From Nocardia amamiensis (GTDB lineage Bacteria > Actinomycetota > Actinomycetes > Mycobacteriales > Mycobacteriaceae), in contig NZ_JADLQX010000007.1 in assembly GCF_015477605.1 (NCBI RefSeq), positions 62,001 through 126,000 of the forward strand: a DNA stretch of 64,000 nucleotides, in the 5' to 3' direction. Of the stretch, positions 18,601 to 28,029 are shown one piece after another. A program made the position numbers and the translations under genes. A model generated the notes under the pieces. It made no database searches and had not been told where the DNA came from. It saw only the letters and a list, made by a program, of their open reading frames with translations. Each line of letters opens with the position of its first letter. The stretch's first letter is position 1.

Positions 18601-19240
18601 TCGGCTCGTCGCCCTTGAGCACCTCGGGCGCGGTGAACGCGGGTGAGCCGGTGATCATGCTGCTCGAGGTACGGAAACCGCCGGGAATGCGGGCGATGCC
18701 GAAATCGGTCAGCTGCGGTTCGCCGTAGCCGCTGAGCAGGACGTTGGCCGGTTTCACGTCCCGGTGCAGGATGTGGGCCCGGTGCGCGCTCTCGATCGCA
18801 CCCGCCAGCTTCACCCCGGCGCGCAGCGAGTCCGACCAGGTCAGCGGGCCCTGATCCCGAATGAGCCGCTCCAGCGACCCGCGTGTGCAGTACGGCATGA
18901 CGATCAGCGGCATACCGGTGGCGGTGACGTCCACCTGGAGGATGTCGACGATGTTCGGATGGCCGGACAGCCTGCCCATGGCTTGTTCTTCCCGCAGGAA
19001 GCGCTCCCGGCTCTCCGCATCGATCTCCGAGGAGAGCACCTTCACCGCGACCACCCGGTCCAGTGCGGTCTGGATGCACCGATAGACCACCCCGAACCCG
19101 CCGCGACCGATCTCCACCGCGCCGGACAGGCCCATCGCCTCCAGCTCGTCGCCGATGTCGATGGGCGCCTGACGCTGGGTATCCGATTCGGCCGCAGACG
19201 ATTCCGAGCCCACCCGGCCCGAACGCGTCTGTGGATTCAT
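15653..19240 (-). CDS. pknK: PknK-like Ser/Thr kinase with STAND ATPase and TPR-like domains
   Basis: A 1195-residue cytosolic signalling protein. Residues about 41-300 are a complete kinase: glycine loop GRGGFG (45-50), Lys67 in VAVKVLS, HRD at 159-161, DFG at 179-181 and APE at 204-206. A Pro-rich linker leads to a MalT-like NTPase (TKFRPPTPTRAPVPRPRLLD, then Walker A GPAGFGKS at about 405-412). The rest is a helical TPR-like array; no C-terminal LuxR HTH is visible. This is the PknK architecture, where the kinase phosphorylates transcription factors such as VirS and slows growth. I chose the ATG at 19240 because GAGGTGATC lies 3-11 bases upstream. It has no operon partner. Confidence 0.92.
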   Translation of the reverse strand: MNPQTRSGRVGSESSAAESDTQRQAPIDIGDELEAMGLSGAVEIGRGGFGVVYRCIQTALDRVVAVKVLSSEIDAESRERFLREEQAMGRLSGHPNIVDILQVDVTATGMPLIVMPYCTRGSLERLIRDQGPLTWSDSLRAGVKLAGAIESAHRAHILHRDVKPANVLLSGYGEPQLTDFGIARIPGGFRTSSSMITGSPAFTAPEVLKGDEPTVRSDIYGLGSTLFALLTGHAAFERQAGERVVAQFLRITTQPVPDLREQDIPPDVAAVIEHAMSPDPRDRPVTAYEFGEMLRMVQRDHDQLPDEMALLDTTPEPQPTASTDVGDPTAVWTGTQPAVTPRRSWPLTLRPAVSQHPGTPGAITMPPTAVTKFRPPTPTRAPVPRPRLLDILRAGGRRRLAVIHGPAGFGKSTLAAQWRAELAESDAAVAWIGIDRDDDNEIWFLAHLIEAIRRVRPDVGNGLEQVLEERPADAAAFVIPTLIDEIHAAGQTIVVIVEDWHRITDAGAHRAMEALLDNGCHHLRFVVTSREQSGLPTARMRVQDELVEIGSAALRLTETETRQILVERNGFALTPEQVTEIHTATDGWPAAIQLVGLSLRGNTDPAQLIATLSEGDHGIREYLAENVLDTLEPRMLEFLMSIAVTERVSGSLAAALSDEADADQLLEQAEQRELFLRRIEHDPDWFRLQPLFAEHLRTRLERVHPGKSKALHRKASRWYAEHQLLRKSVDHALAATDLKMALDLLESGGMDLIDGSRLATLLGSVSKLPMQQVASRSKLLMAVARANVNLQQSGAARNALGRLSNILARGSSSDDDVRVQRCQAVVLAAADQIARDQTEGVLDRVADCLRHPDELPPWTVSTAANLTTFVRLCEFDFEGARKVQEWAEEYHERSKDPLGMVFGRCGQGAAAYEQLDLATATRCFQQAWEAARERSGPRSHAVRVAAALLGELSYRRGDLGSADPLLDESHELVTRIGPVDFLISTFVVGARVKAVRGDLYTAATRLDEGARIAVDNRLPRLSAHIRAERLRLGLPPDAADRRYTDIAEYTPLQAGHRLTGAALLAAEAEELAVIRALLAEHRLGSDDRAVRRARALYGHTLDKHRPRAQLDAALLLAECLATSGWVGEATNLLLPAVATCAELGWTRPLLDAGPGVVGILRVLRADLPASGQVADTELPALFLDELLEEAGSQAF

Positions 19241-19845
19241 GTGATCACCTCGATCCCACATCGAATCGGCGTCACCGGCGGCCAACTTCGCGCCGAAGCC
19301 GGACACCGCGGTGTCCGATATGTCTGCGCTTACTCCAACGTAGCGCGGCGGGAGACCACGCGGGAGGTGTTTCGGTACCGGATGGAGCGTGTCGCCGGCC
19401 CGGGCGTTTCGCGCCCGTCAGCGCTCGGCGACAGGCTCACGTTCTGGCGCTTTATCTTCTGTAGACGCCAATGGTTTGCCAGCCGACATCCCGGGCGCGC
19501 TCACCTCGTGCATGTCGTCTTGCCAGCGGCCCGCCCATGTCCGGACCTGCAAACGGGTACCCACGCAGGAGTCGGCCAATCGGGAGCCATCGAGAATCCG
19601 GCGAACACGCCGCGTGTACGACCGCGGTTTCGTTGAAGAAAAAACTATGCGTCGGGGAGCCGGTGTCAATACCCGAGGACAACCCCGCCGAGCGGCTGCG
19701 ACTCGAACTCACCGGGACGGTAATGCCGGGACGAACCCCGGCGCGCGCAGCGACCTGGACCGCGGGCCGAACGACACGACCGATCCACTGGAAAGTCGGG
19801 TACATGCTCGGCGCGCCGGGCCCGGCCGACCGGCGCGCTCGCCGA
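19241..19845. other. 600-bp intergenic region with no convincing gene
   Basis: Between the kinase start and the stop of the phytase-like gene I see no clear conserved gene. One weak minus-strand candidate, 19418-19669 (83 codons), has a C-terminal part with mostly G/C third positions and a plausible acidic tail (STEDKAPEREPVAER), but no good start or known family. The kinase promoter must lie near its right-hand side of the gene start (about 19250-19350). Confidence 0.4.
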
Positions 19846-20940
19846 CTAGCCGACGGCCAACCCGATGACCTGGGTGACCTGATCACCGTCGAAATTGTTG
19901 TCGCTGACCAGCACAAGGGTTCGAGCCCCCGAAGGCAGGCGGGGACCCCAGGTCATGCCCTCGACATTGTCGACGGCGGAAAGCCCGACGTCGTCGAGGT
20001 CGACGACCAGCCGCTTGGCCACCGGACGCGCGGCGCCGACCGCAGCGTCGAGGATATTGGTCGCCACGCCGAGATCGGCCTCGAAGACACGGATCTTGTT
20101 GCCCACGCCCGGCACGAATGAACGTTCCAACACAAGAAGTTTGGCCGGATCCAGCGGATCGGCCAGGATCGAGGCGATCCCGGTTCCGCCGCGCCCCGGT
20201 TCCGGCCGCGACTCGGCGTGCACCGGCTCCATCGGATAGGCGAACTGGGCGAGCAGCTGTCCGGAGCGTGCCTGGACGGTGATCCGGGCGGTCGCGCCGC
20301 TGGTCGCGGTCGCCATCGGACCGTCCTGCAGCAGCGGCCCCTCCGTCGAGGTCAGGAACAGCGTGCCGCCCGCGGCGAAGGTCGCGCCCTCCAGCCCTTG
20401 GTTCTGCCTGGGGCCGGAGCCAGGGCGCATCCGTTCGTTGTCCGGTATCGGCAACTCGCCCGCATACGAGCCGTCGGGGTGGGCGATGCGCACCGACGGG
20501 TCCGCGAGGACGGTGTCGAGCCGTTCGCCCTCCTGCGTCCAGTAGTAGTCGCCGGTCCACGGATCTACCCGGATCTCCTCCGGATCCACCGAATTCGGCG
20601 CGTAGGCGGCGCCGGTCGCGGTCGACAGCGGACGCGTTCCGGTGAACGCCACCGGACCGACCCCGCGCTCACCGACCTCGATGCGCGCGGTGTAGTACCG
20701 CGCGGGATTCTTGTTCGACCGGTCGTCGCTGATCAGCACGTACTCGCCGGTGCGTTCGAGATAGTCGATCCCGGACAGCCCGCCCACCGTGGTGCCCTCG
20801 AAATCCAGATCGTTCGCGATCACCTGTTCCCCTAGCAGCCGCACCGATGGACTCGCCGCCGGATCGGCGGCGGCGATCGGCGCGGGCACGAGCGCGAGAG
20901 CACAACTGGCGATCAGGACGCGGTGACTACGTTTGGACAC
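19846..20940 (-). CDS. secreted esterase-like-activity-of-phytase family protein
   Basis: A 364-residue exported protein. A Sec signal peptide (MSKRSHRVLIASCALALVPA, cleaved near APIAAA) is followed by a beta-propeller-like domain of the PF13449 (phytase-like) group: TVGGLSGIDYLERTGEYVLI near the start, PEEIRVDPWTGDYYWTQEGE in the middle and DNVEGMTWGPRLPSGARTLV near the end. Acidic residues in these blades may bind calcium. I chose the GTG at 20940 because it puts the signal peptide at the N-terminus. Activity on phosphate esters has been proposed for the family but not shown broadly. Confidence 0.87.
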   Translation of the reverse strand: MSKRSHRVLIASCALALVPAPIAAADPAASPSVRLLGEQVIANDLDFEGTTVGGLSGIDYLERTGEYVLISDDRSNKNPARYYTARIEVGERGVGPVAFTGTRPLSTATGAAYAPNSVDPEEIRVDPWTGDYYWTQEGERLDTVLADPSVRIAHPDGSYAGELPIPDNERMRPGSGPRQNQGLEGATFAAGGTLFLTSTEGPLLQDGPMATATSGATARITVQARSGQLLAQFAYPMEPVHAESRPEPGRGGTGIASILADPLDPAKLLVLERSFVPGVGNKIRVFEADLGVATNILDAAVGAARPVAKRLVVDLDDVGLSAVDNVEGMTWGPRLPSGARTLVLVSDNNFDGDQVTQVIGLAVG

Positions 20941-20966
20941 GGCTTGTAACTTATCCGCGCGAACGA

Positions 20967-20999
20967 AAGCCCGCCATCGCGGAAAGCGATGGCGGGCTT
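20967..20999 (-). terminator. intrinsic terminator downstream of fadB
   Basis: A perfect 14-bp stem, AAGCCCGCCATCGC (20967-20980) and its complement (20986-20999), has a 5-base loop and is followed on the minus strand by TTCGTTCGC. It sits just past the fadB stop and before the next minus-strand gene, so it probably separates the two. Confidence 0.8.
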
Positions 21000-21022
21000 C
21001 GTCGTTCGTTTCGGCGCGGAGA

Positions 21023-23173
21023 CTACTTACGCAGCGAGGCCGGAACCTCGAAGCGCTCGCCGTAAGTCTTGGCGAGGTAGTCGGCGCGGGCCACGAAGGC
21101 CTCCTGGCCGCCCGGGTAACCGACGATGAACTGGTGCACACCACCGGTCCAGGCCGGGAAGCCGATGCCGAAGATCGAGCCGATGTTGGCGTCGGCGGTC
21201 GAGGTCAGCACGCCCTCGTCGAAACACTTCTGGGTCTCGATCGCCTCCGCGAACAGCATGCGGTCGATCAGATCCTGCAGCGGGACGGTGAAGTCCGCCG
21301 TGGTCTTGAAGTGCTCGCGCAGGCCCGGCCACAGACCGGTGCGCTTGCCGCTCTCGTCGTACTCGTAGAAGCCCGCCTTCTCCAGGCGGCCCGGACGGCC
21401 CTCGGCCACCATGTAGTCGATGACGTCCTGCGCCGGGTGCCGCTTGGCGCCCATGGTGGTGTCGCCGGCCGCGGCGGCCTCCTGGGTCTCCTTGGCGATC
21501 TTCTGCATGAGCTTCATGTTCAGCTCGTCCGACAGCTGCAGCGGCGCGGCCGGGTAGCCCGCCTGCAGACCGGCCTGCTCGATCGTCGCGGGCTCGATGC
21601 CCTCGCTGAGCATGGCGATCGCCTCGTTGACGAAGGTGCCGATCACGCGCGAGGTGAAGAAGCCGCGGCTGTCGTTGACCACGATCGGGGTCTTCTTGAT
21701 CGCGAGGGTGTAGTCGAACACCCGGGCCAGCGCCTCGTCCGAGGTCTTCTCACCCTTGATGATCTCCACCAGCGGCATCTTGTCGACCGGCGAGAAGAAG
21801 TGGATGCCGATGAAGTCCTCCTGGCGCTTCACGCCGGTCGCGAGACCGGTGATCGGCAGGGTGGAGGTGTTCGAGCCGAGCAGCGCGTCGGGGGTGACGA
21901 TGTCCTCGATCTCCTGGAACACCTTGTGCTTCAGCTCGGTGTTCTCGAAGACGGCCTCGATGACGAAGTCGACGCCGGCGAAGTCGGCCGCGTCCGCGGT
22001 CGGCTTGATCCGGTCCAGCAGCGCCTTCGACTTCTCCTCCGTGGTCCTGCCGCGGGAGAGGGCCTTGGCCTCGATCTTCTCGGAGTAGTTCTTGCCGCGC
22101 TCGGCCGCCTCGATCGAGACGTCCTTCAGCACGACCTGGTAGCCGGCCTTGGCGGAGACGTAGGCGATGCCCGCGCCCATCATGCCCGCGCCGAGCACGC
22201 CGATCTTCTTGATCTCCTGCTTCGGCACGTCCTTCGGACGCGAACCGCCGTTGTTGATCGTCTGCAGGTCGAAGAAGAACGCCTGGATCATGTTCTTCGC
22301 GACCGGGCCGGTGAGCAGGTGCACGAAGTAGCGGGACTCGATCAGCGACGCGTTGTCGATGTCGACCTGCGAGCCCTCCACCGCGGCCGCCATGATGGCG
22401 CGCGGCGCGGGCATGTTCGCGCCCTTGATCTGCTTGCGCAGGTTGGCCGGGAACGCGGGCAGGTTCGCCGCGAAGGCGGGCGAGGACGGGGTGCCGCCGG
22501 GGATCTTGAAGCCCTTCTTGTCCCAGGGCTGCACGCCGCCCTCAGGGTTGGCCTTGATCCACGCCTTGGCCGCCGGGAGCAGCTCCTCGACCGAACCGAC
22601 GAGCTCGTCGATCAGGCCGATCTCCTTGGCCTTGGCCGGCTTGTTGCGCTGGCCCTGCAGCAGCACCTGCATCAGGGCGTTCTGCAGGCCGAGCATGCGC
22701 ACGGTGCGGATGACGCCGCCGCCCGCGGGCAGCAGGCCGAGGGTGGCCTCCGGCAGACCGATCTGCGAACCCGGCACGTCCGCCGCGATGCGGTGGTGGG
22801 TGGCCAGCGCGATCTCCAGGCCGCCGCCGAGCGCAGCGCCGTTGATGGCCGCGACGACCGGCTTGCCCAGCTGCTCCAGGCGCCGCAGCGCGCCCTTGAT
22901 CTCGCCGAGCTCGTCCATCAGGGCCTGGGCGTCGTTCGGGCCGACCTTCATCATGTTCTTCAGGTCGCCGCCGGCGAAGAAGGTCTTCTTCGCGGAGGTG
23001 ATGACAACACCGGTGATGTTGTCCTTCTCCGCCTCGAGCCGCTCGACCGTCGCGGTCATCGACTTCTTGTACAGCTCGTTCATCGTGTTGGCGCCCTGGT
23101 TCGGGTCGTCCATCGTCAGCACGACGATGCCGTCCGAATCCTGCTCCCAACCGATCATGTTGGTTTCGCTCAC
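21023..23173 (-). CDS. fadB: FadB, trifunctional enoyl-CoA hydratase/3-hydroxyacyl-CoA dehydrogenase
   Basis: A 716-residue beta-oxidation enzyme close to M. tuberculosis FadB (Rv0860). The N-terminal crotonase domain has KKTFFAGGDLKNMM and AINGAALGGGLEIALATHHR. The dehydrogenase starts with the NAD-binding KKIGVLGAGMMGAGIAYVSA and has the catalytic IGIHFFSPVDKMPLVEII motif; the C-terminal domain ends with STADANIGSIFGIGFPAWTG. The start is a GTG with GGAG about 10 bases upstream. With the thiolase FadA it forms the cytosolic alpha2-beta2 trifunctional enzyme. fadA is 116 bp upstream in the same direction, and a strong hairpin follows the stop. Confidence 0.96.
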   Translation of the reverse strand: MSETNMIGWEQDSDGIVVLTMDDPNQGANTMNELYKKSMTATVERLEAEKDNITGVVITSAKKTFFAGGDLKNMMKVGPNDAQALMDELGEIKGALRRLEQLGKPVVAAINGAALGGGLEIALATHHRIAADVPGSQIGLPEATLGLLPAGGGVIRTVRMLGLQNALMQVLLQGQRNKPAKAKEIGLIDELVGSVEELLPAAKAWIKANPEGGVQPWDKKGFKIPGGTPSSPAFAANLPAFPANLRKQIKGANMPAPRAIMAAAVEGSQVDIDNASLIESRYFVHLLTGPVAKNMIQAFFFDLQTINNGGSRPKDVPKQEIKKIGVLGAGMMGAGIAYVSAKAGYQVVLKDVSIEAAERGKNYSEKIEAKALSRGRTTEEKSKALLDRIKPTADAADFAGVDFVIEAVFENTELKHKVFQEIEDIVTPDALLGSNTSTLPITGLATGVKRQEDFIGIHFFSPVDKMPLVEIIKGEKTSDEALARVFDYTLAIKKTPIVVNDSRGFFTSRVIGTFVNEAIAMLSEGIEPATIEQAGLQAGYPAAPLQLSDELNMKLMQKIAKETQEAAAAGDTTMGAKRHPAQDVIDYMVAEGRPGRLEKAGFYEYDESGKRTGLWPGLREHFKTTADFTVPLQDLIDRMLFAEAIETQKCFDEGVLTSTADANIGSIFGIGFPAWTGGVHQFIVGYPGGQEAFVARADYLAKTYGERFEVPASLRK

Positions 23174-23289
23174 AGCTCTGTGTCTCCTGTGTCTAATTGC
23201 GGCGCTCGCGGGGCCCTGCGTGGTTACGCAAGCTGCCTCCTCCGGGCCTGACGCTCACGCCGCGTGAATTCTCAGCTGTCGGTTGGGAA

Positions 23290-24504
23290 TCAGACCCGCT
23301 CGATGATGGTGGCCACGCCCATGCCGCCGCCGATGCACAGGGTGATCAGCGCGTACCGGCCGTTGCGGCGCTCCAGCTCGTCGACCATGGTGCCGGTGAT
23401 CATCGCGCCGGTCGCACCCAGCGGGTGGCCCATGGCGATCGCGCCACCGTTGACGTTCAGCTTCTCGTCCGGGATGTTCAGGTCCTTCTGGAACTTCAGC
23501 ACCACGGAGGCGAACGCCTCGTTGATCTCGACCAGGTCGATGTCGTCGAGGGTCAGGCCCGCCTTGGCCAGCACCTTCTTGGCGGCCGGGGTCGGACCGG
23601 TGAGCATGATGGTGGAGTCGGCGCCGCTGGTGGCGGTCGCGACGACGCGCGCACGCGGGGTCAGGCCGGAGGCCTTGCCCGCCTCCTCGGAGCCGATCAG
23701 CACGACCGCGGCGCCGTCGACGATGCCGGAGCTGTTGCCGCCGTGGTGCACGTGGTTGATCTTCTCGACGAAGTGGAACTTCTGCAGCGCCACCGCGTCG
23801 AAGCCGCCCATCTCACCGATCACGGCGAAGGACGGCTGCAGCTTGGCCAGGTCCTCGACGGTGGTGCCGGGACGCATGTGCTCGTCCTTGTCCAGCACGA
23901 CGATGCCGTTCTGGTCCTTGACCGGGACGATCGACTTGGCGAAGTAGCCGCCGGTGGTGGCCTTGGCGGCCAGGTCCTGCGAGCGCACCGCGTAGGCGTC
24001 CACATCGTCGCGGGTGAAGCCCTCGATGGTGGCGATCAGGTCGGCGGACACGCCCTGCGGGACGAAGTAGGTGTCGTAGTTGGTGGCCGGGTCCATCGCC
24101 CAGGCGCCGCCGTCGGAGCCCATCGGCACGCGCGACATGGACTCGACGCCACCGGCCAGAACCAGGTCGTCGAAGCCGGAGCGGACCTTCTGGGCGGCCA
24201 AGTTGACCGCCTCGAGGCCGGAGGCGCAGAAGCGGTTGAGCTGGAAGCCGCCGACGGTGTCGGGCAGACCGGCCGCGGTGACCGCGGTGCGGGCGATGTC
24301 GGCGCCCTGGTCGCCGACCGGCATGACCACGCCGAGGATCAGGTCGGAGATCCGGTCCTCGTCGAGGTTCGGGAAGCGGCCGCGCAGCTCCTGGATCAGA
24401 CCAACAGTCAAGTCGATCGGCTTGACCGAGTGCAGCGAGCCGTTCTTCTTGCCGCGGCCGCGCGGAGTGCGGATGGCCTCGTAAATGTAGGCCTCTGTGG
24501 TCAT
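23290..24504 (-). CDS. fadA: FadA, acetyl-CoA acyltransferase (thiolase)
   Basis: A 404-residue type I thiolase that cleaves 3-ketoacyl-CoA in the last step of beta-oxidation. Catalytic residues are visible: the acylated Cys in [15 protein letters not shown], the His in [16 protein letters not shown] and the C-terminal Cys in [15 protein letters not shown]. The ATG at 24504 follows AAGGAACA and starts [17 protein letters not shown], the usual N-terminus. It is the promoter-proximal gene of fadA-fadB. Confidence 0.96.
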   Translation of the reverse strand: MTTEAYIYEAIRTPRGRGKKNGSLHSVKPIDLTVGLIQELRGRFPNLDEDRISDLILGVVMPVGDQGADIARTAVTAAGLPDTVGGFQLNRFCASGLEAVNLAAQKVRSGFDDLVLAGGVESMSRVPMGSDGGAWAMDPATNYDTYFVPQGVSADLIATIEGFTRDDVDAYAVRSQDLAAKATTGGYFAKSIVPVKDQNGIVVLDKDEHMRPGTTVEDLAKLQPSFAVIGEMGGFDAVALQKFHFVEKINHVHHGGNSSGIVDGAAVVLIGSEEAGKASGLTPRARVVATATSGADSTIMLTGPTPAAKKVLAKAGLTLDDIDLVEINEAFASVVLKFQKDLNIPDEKLNVNGGAIAMGHPLGATGAMITGTMVDELERRNGRYALITLCIGGGMGVATIIERV

Positions 24505-24796
24505 ATCGGAGTGTTCCTTCCTTACGGTGCGGCGGCCGGACCTTCGTCCGTCCGAGCGCTGGTGTGCGGCGACACCGCGTCTGCGGCATGGCTGCGGCTG
24601 ACCTCGCCGACCGGCCCTGTGGCCGACCGTTCCTAACGCTGTACAAAACCAGGTACGCAACAGCGGACGCACGTCCCGGTCGCCCGTACGCCTGGGCATA
24701 CCATAGAACGTCGTCGTTCCGAAGCTCACGGCTACCCGTTCATACTACCGTGGTATGCGAACTCCGGTTAACTTAACGTCGTCGGAACAGTGGTTG
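24505..24796. promoter_or_regulatory. fadAB upstream region with an imperfect palindrome
   Basis: This 290-bp gap before fadA and after dnaX contains no gene. A 17-bp imperfect palindrome at 24741-24757 has arms CATAC and GTATG and could be an operator, though it is 237 bp from the fadA start. The DNA is less GC-rich around it. No stronger promoter can be assigned by eye. Confidence 0.3.
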
Positions 24797-27589
24797 TCAA
24801 CCATCCAACCGTGTGGCACCCAGCTCACTCTTCAGCAATTCCAGGGCGACTTCGTCGGGGTCGCGCCGGTCGCCGGGCGCGACCGGATCGGCCGCGGCGG
24901 CCATCATCTCCTGCTCCTCCTCCGGCGTGGAGGCGGGGACAACCCCGTCATGGTCCCGGCCCCTGCTGGTCACGGCGCTGTTCCCGGGCGGCTCCGAGTC
25001 ATGCGACGGGTAGTCCGCCGGGCCGGGGTCGTCGGGTAGGTCGGGGTAGTCGGGCGGCGGGATGTCGTCGTCGGCGAATTGCGGGCGCGGGTTCGCGCCG
25101 GCCGAGCGCGAACGGCCCGCATCGGCCGACCGGTCCGCGCCCGCGTTCCTGGACTGGCTCGGTCGCGAGAACCGCGGCGGCGCGGGTGCGTCCGGCGCGC
25201 GTCCTGGCGCGTCGCCCGATTCACGTGCCGCCGTCTGGTTGCCCGGTGTACGCGGGCGGTTCGCCGAGCCACCGGACCGGGGAGCGGCGGGGCGCGGCGG
25301 GGCGCCGCCCACTTCCCAGCGCACATCGTGATCGCGCCCGAGCACCGCGCGGACCGCCGACCGGACCGCCTCCAGATTCCGCGGATCGGACAACCGCTGC
25401 GCCAGTGGCGCGTGCTGATGCGCGAACACGATGACGTCGCCCTCGACCCGAGCGACCGACGCACCCGCGAGCATCGCTTGCACGGCCGCGCCGAACTCCC
25501 GCACCTTGGACCGGATCTCGCCCCAGGCGGCTTCCACCTCGCCCAGCAGGTCACTTCCCGCAGCGGCGGATGCCGGTTGCGCGGTTGCTTGCGGTGGCAC
25601 GCCTGCGGGCTGAGCGTCGGCGGCACGAGACCCCCGCACATCGTCTCGGCCGGCACCGTGGCCGCCTTCGGCAACGTCGGAACGCGCACCGGCCGCCTCG
25701 GCGGTCCGCGCGGAAGCCGAATCCCCGGCAGCCGCGGGAGCCCGGGAGCCAGCTACCTCATCAGAGGAATCCCTGTGCGGAGCAGCCTGTTCCGAAACGG
25801 ACGAACCGGATGGGCTTTGTCCCGCCGCACCGTGCGCGGGCCCGCCCGACTCGAACCTGCCTGCGGACGCGACGGTACCGGCGGGATCGCCCACCCCGGC
25901 CTGCGGAGCATGCGCGGCATCCGCCTGCGCGGCCGAGTTCGATCTGCCCGCCGACTCCGCACTGCTGGGCGACGCGCCACCCCGGCCGGATTCCGCGGCG
26001 CCGGTGGGCGCTTGCCGACCAGCGGATGCCGCCTCGGCAGCGCGCACGTCACCGCTGGGTACGGCGGTGACGGAACCGGACTCGCTGGAGGCCGAACGGT
26101 CCCGTGCCGCGTTGTCACCGACGGTCGCCGCGTGATCGGCGACTGCGGCTTCGGCGGCCGTACCGCCATCGGGCACCACATCGCCGGCACTCGCGGCACC
26201 GCGGGTCTGCGCCGCATCAACAGCGGATGGCACACCCGTCTCCGTGGCACCCGTCGAGCCGGATGCCCGAGCCGGGCCCGTAGCGGCACCCCCACGGTTC
26301 TCGCGGCGAATCGCGGCCAGCGCCTCCGCACCCCGGCGCCGCGGCGGTTCCGACGGCGAAACACCCGCCGGCCCGGGCTGGGACGGCGCGCCAGGCGCTG
26401 CCGAGGATGCGTCAGTCGCCGCACCGAAGGAACCGGCGGCCAACCCCCGCTCCAGCCGTTCCAGTCGCTGTAGCGTGGCGGACTCCCCATCGGACACCGA
26501 GGGCAGCAGCATGCGGGCGCAGACAACCTCGAGCAGCAGTCGCGGCGCCGTGGCGCCACGCATCTCGCCGAGCCCTTCGTGCAGCAGTTCGGCGTAACGC
26601 GTCAGCGTGGCCGGGCCGAGGCGCTCGGCTTGATCGCGCATCCGGTCGAGCACGTCGCCGGGGCCGGTGACCAGACCGCGCTCGGTGGCGTCGGGCACCG
26701 CGCGCAGCAGGATCAGATCGCGGAAACGGTCGAGCAGGTCGACGGCGAAACGGCGCGGATCGTGGCCCGCCTCCATCACCCGGTCCACCGTGCCGAACAA
26801 CGCGGCTCCGTCGTCGGCGGCCAGTGCCTCGACGGCGTCATCGATCAGCGCCACGTCGGTGACGCCGAGCAGTGCGACCGCCCTGGCGTAGGTGACACCC
26901 TCGGAGCCCGCGCCCGCGAGCAGTTGGTCGAGGACGCTCAGGCTGTCGCGCGGGGAGCCGCCACCCGCGCGAATCACCAAGGGGTACACAGCTTCTTCGA
27001 CCGGCACCTGCTCCTGCTCGCAGATCCGGCCGAGCAGGCCGCGCATGGTGGCCGGCGGCAGCAGCCGGAACGGATAGTGGTGCGTGCGCGAGCGGATGGT
27101 CGGCAGCACCTTGTCCGGCTCGGTGGTCGCGAAGATGAAGATCAGATGGGCCGGCGGTTCCTCGACGATCTTCAACAGCGCGTTGAAGCCCGCGGTGGTG
27201 ACCATGTGCGCCTCGTCGACGATGAACACCCGGTACCTGGACTCGGCGGGCGCGTAGAAGGCGCGATCACGCAGCTCACGGGTGTCGTCGACGCCGCCGT
27301 GGCTCGCGGCGTCGAGTTCGATCACGTCCAGGTTGCCCGGACCGCCCGGACCCAGCGCCACACACGACGGACACACACCGCACGGCGTCGAGGTGGGGCC
27401 CTGCACGCAGTTCAGCGATCTGGCGAGAATGCGCGCCGAGGAGGTCTTGCCGCAGCCGCGTGGACCGGAGAACAGATAGGCATGACTGATCCGCCCGGTG
27501 TCGAGCGCGGTACTCAGCGGGTCGGTGACGTGCTCCTGACCCACCACCTCAGCGAACGTTGCCGGTCGGTACTTCCGGTACAGAGCCAC
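24797..27589 (-). CDS. dnaX: DnaX, DNA polymerase III gamma/tau subunit
   Basis: The clamp-loader ATPase of the replicative polymerase. Residues 1-370 contain the AAA+ core: Walker A GPRGCGKT (42-49), the zinc module Cys61, Cys70, Cys73 and Cys76, Walker B FIVDEA (122-127) and sensor segments, then the oligomerisation domain. The remaining 560 residues are unusual: a Gly/Ala/Ser/Pro-rich disordered linker (about 387-670), a folded patch (VEAAWGEIRSKVREFGAAVQ) resembling tau domain V, a second low-complexity stretch, and a conserved end (DEVALELLKSELGA). At 930 residues it is much longer than mycobacterial DnaX. Start GTG reads MALYRKYRPATFAEVVGQEH. Confidence 0.95.
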   Translation of the reverse strand: MALYRKYRPATFAEVVGQEHVTDPLSTALDTGRISHAYLFSGPRGCGKTSSARILARSLNCVQGPTSTPCGVCPSCVALGPGGPGNLDVIELDAASHGGVDDTRELRDRAFYAPAESRYRVFIVDEAHMVTTAGFNALLKIVEEPPAHLIFIFATTEPDKVLPTIRSRTHHYPFRLLPPATMRGLLGRICEQEQVPVEEAVYPLVIRAGGGSPRDSLSVLDQLLAGAGSEGVTYARAVALLGVTDVALIDDAVEALAADDGAALFGTVDRVMEAGHDPRRFAVDLLDRFRDLILLRAVPDATERGLVTGPGDVLDRMRDQAERLGPATLTRYAELLHEGLGEMRGATAPRLLLEVVCARMLLPSVSDGESATLQRLERLERGLAAGSFGAATDASSAAPGAPSQPGPAGVSPSEPPRRRGAEALAAIRRENRGGAATGPARASGSTGATETGVPSAVDAAQTRGAASAGDVVPDGGTAAEAAVADHAATVGDNAARDRSASSESGSVTAVPSGDVRAAEAASAGRQAPTGAAESGRGGASPSSAESAGRSNSAAQADAAHAPQAGVGDPAGTVASAGRFESGGPAHGAAGQSPSGSSVSEQAAPHRDSSDEVAGSRAPAAAGDSASARTAEAAGARSDVAEGGHGAGRDDVRGSRAADAQPAGVPPQATAQPASAAAGSDLLGEVEAAWGEIRSKVREFGAAVQAMLAGASVARVEGDVIVFAHQHAPLAQRLSDPRNLEAVRSAVRAVLGRDHDVRWEVGGAPPRPAAPRSGGSANRPRTPGNQTAARESGDAPGRAPDAPAPPRFSRPSQSRNAGADRSADAGRSRSAGANPRPQFADDDIPPPDYPDLPDDPGPADYPSHDSEPPGNSAVTSRGRDHDGVVPASTPEEEQEMMAAAADPVAPGDRRDPDEVALELLKSELGATRLDG

Positions 27590-28029
27590 GGCCAGAGGTT
27601 ACCGGCGCACACCGACAAACGACATGCCCGCCCGGTACGACGGATTCCAGGCCGCGTGTGTGATCTATGTCACAACATGCCACGCGCCTTCTTCGGCGAT
27701 CAACTGCGCCTTATCAGATGGCAATAATCTAGCAATCACAAATGCGCCACGGGGCAATACGGAAGTCGGTCGCCAGATCACCCCTCCTGACCACGAAAAT
27801 ATGGACGTGCACCCCGATTGACGCCGACTTTTCGGAGATAACGAATCCGTCACCATGAGTGACACAATGCAATCCGCTGGCTAACGTGGCTGTCGGCAAC
27901 TTCGGTAGCCAAACCTTCATCAGGTTGGTGACCCCGGCCGGTCCCTCATCCCGACCGGGGCACAACCAAAAGCTCGGCCCACGGGTGACCAGCGCCAATT
28001 CCCACACTTCCACCGGAGGAACTTCCACC
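27590..28029. other. 440-bp relatively AT-rich intergenic region
   Basis: The gap between the divergent dnaX start and the next gene is noticeably less GC-rich than its neighbours around 27665-27860. It has short open frames on both strands, none with a ribosome site or recognisable product. It must hold the dnaX promoter at its left end and the promoter of the next gene at its right end. Confidence 0.45.

Noticed and set aside
19452..19916. Open frame of 154 codons on the minus strand after the kinase
   Set aside because: It has Arg/Ser/Pro-rich shadow composition, overlaps the phytase-like gene end and has no SD.
20933..23251. Long open frame (772 codons) opposite fadB
   Set aside because: It is antisense to a clear fadB and has compositional bias typical of a shadow frame.
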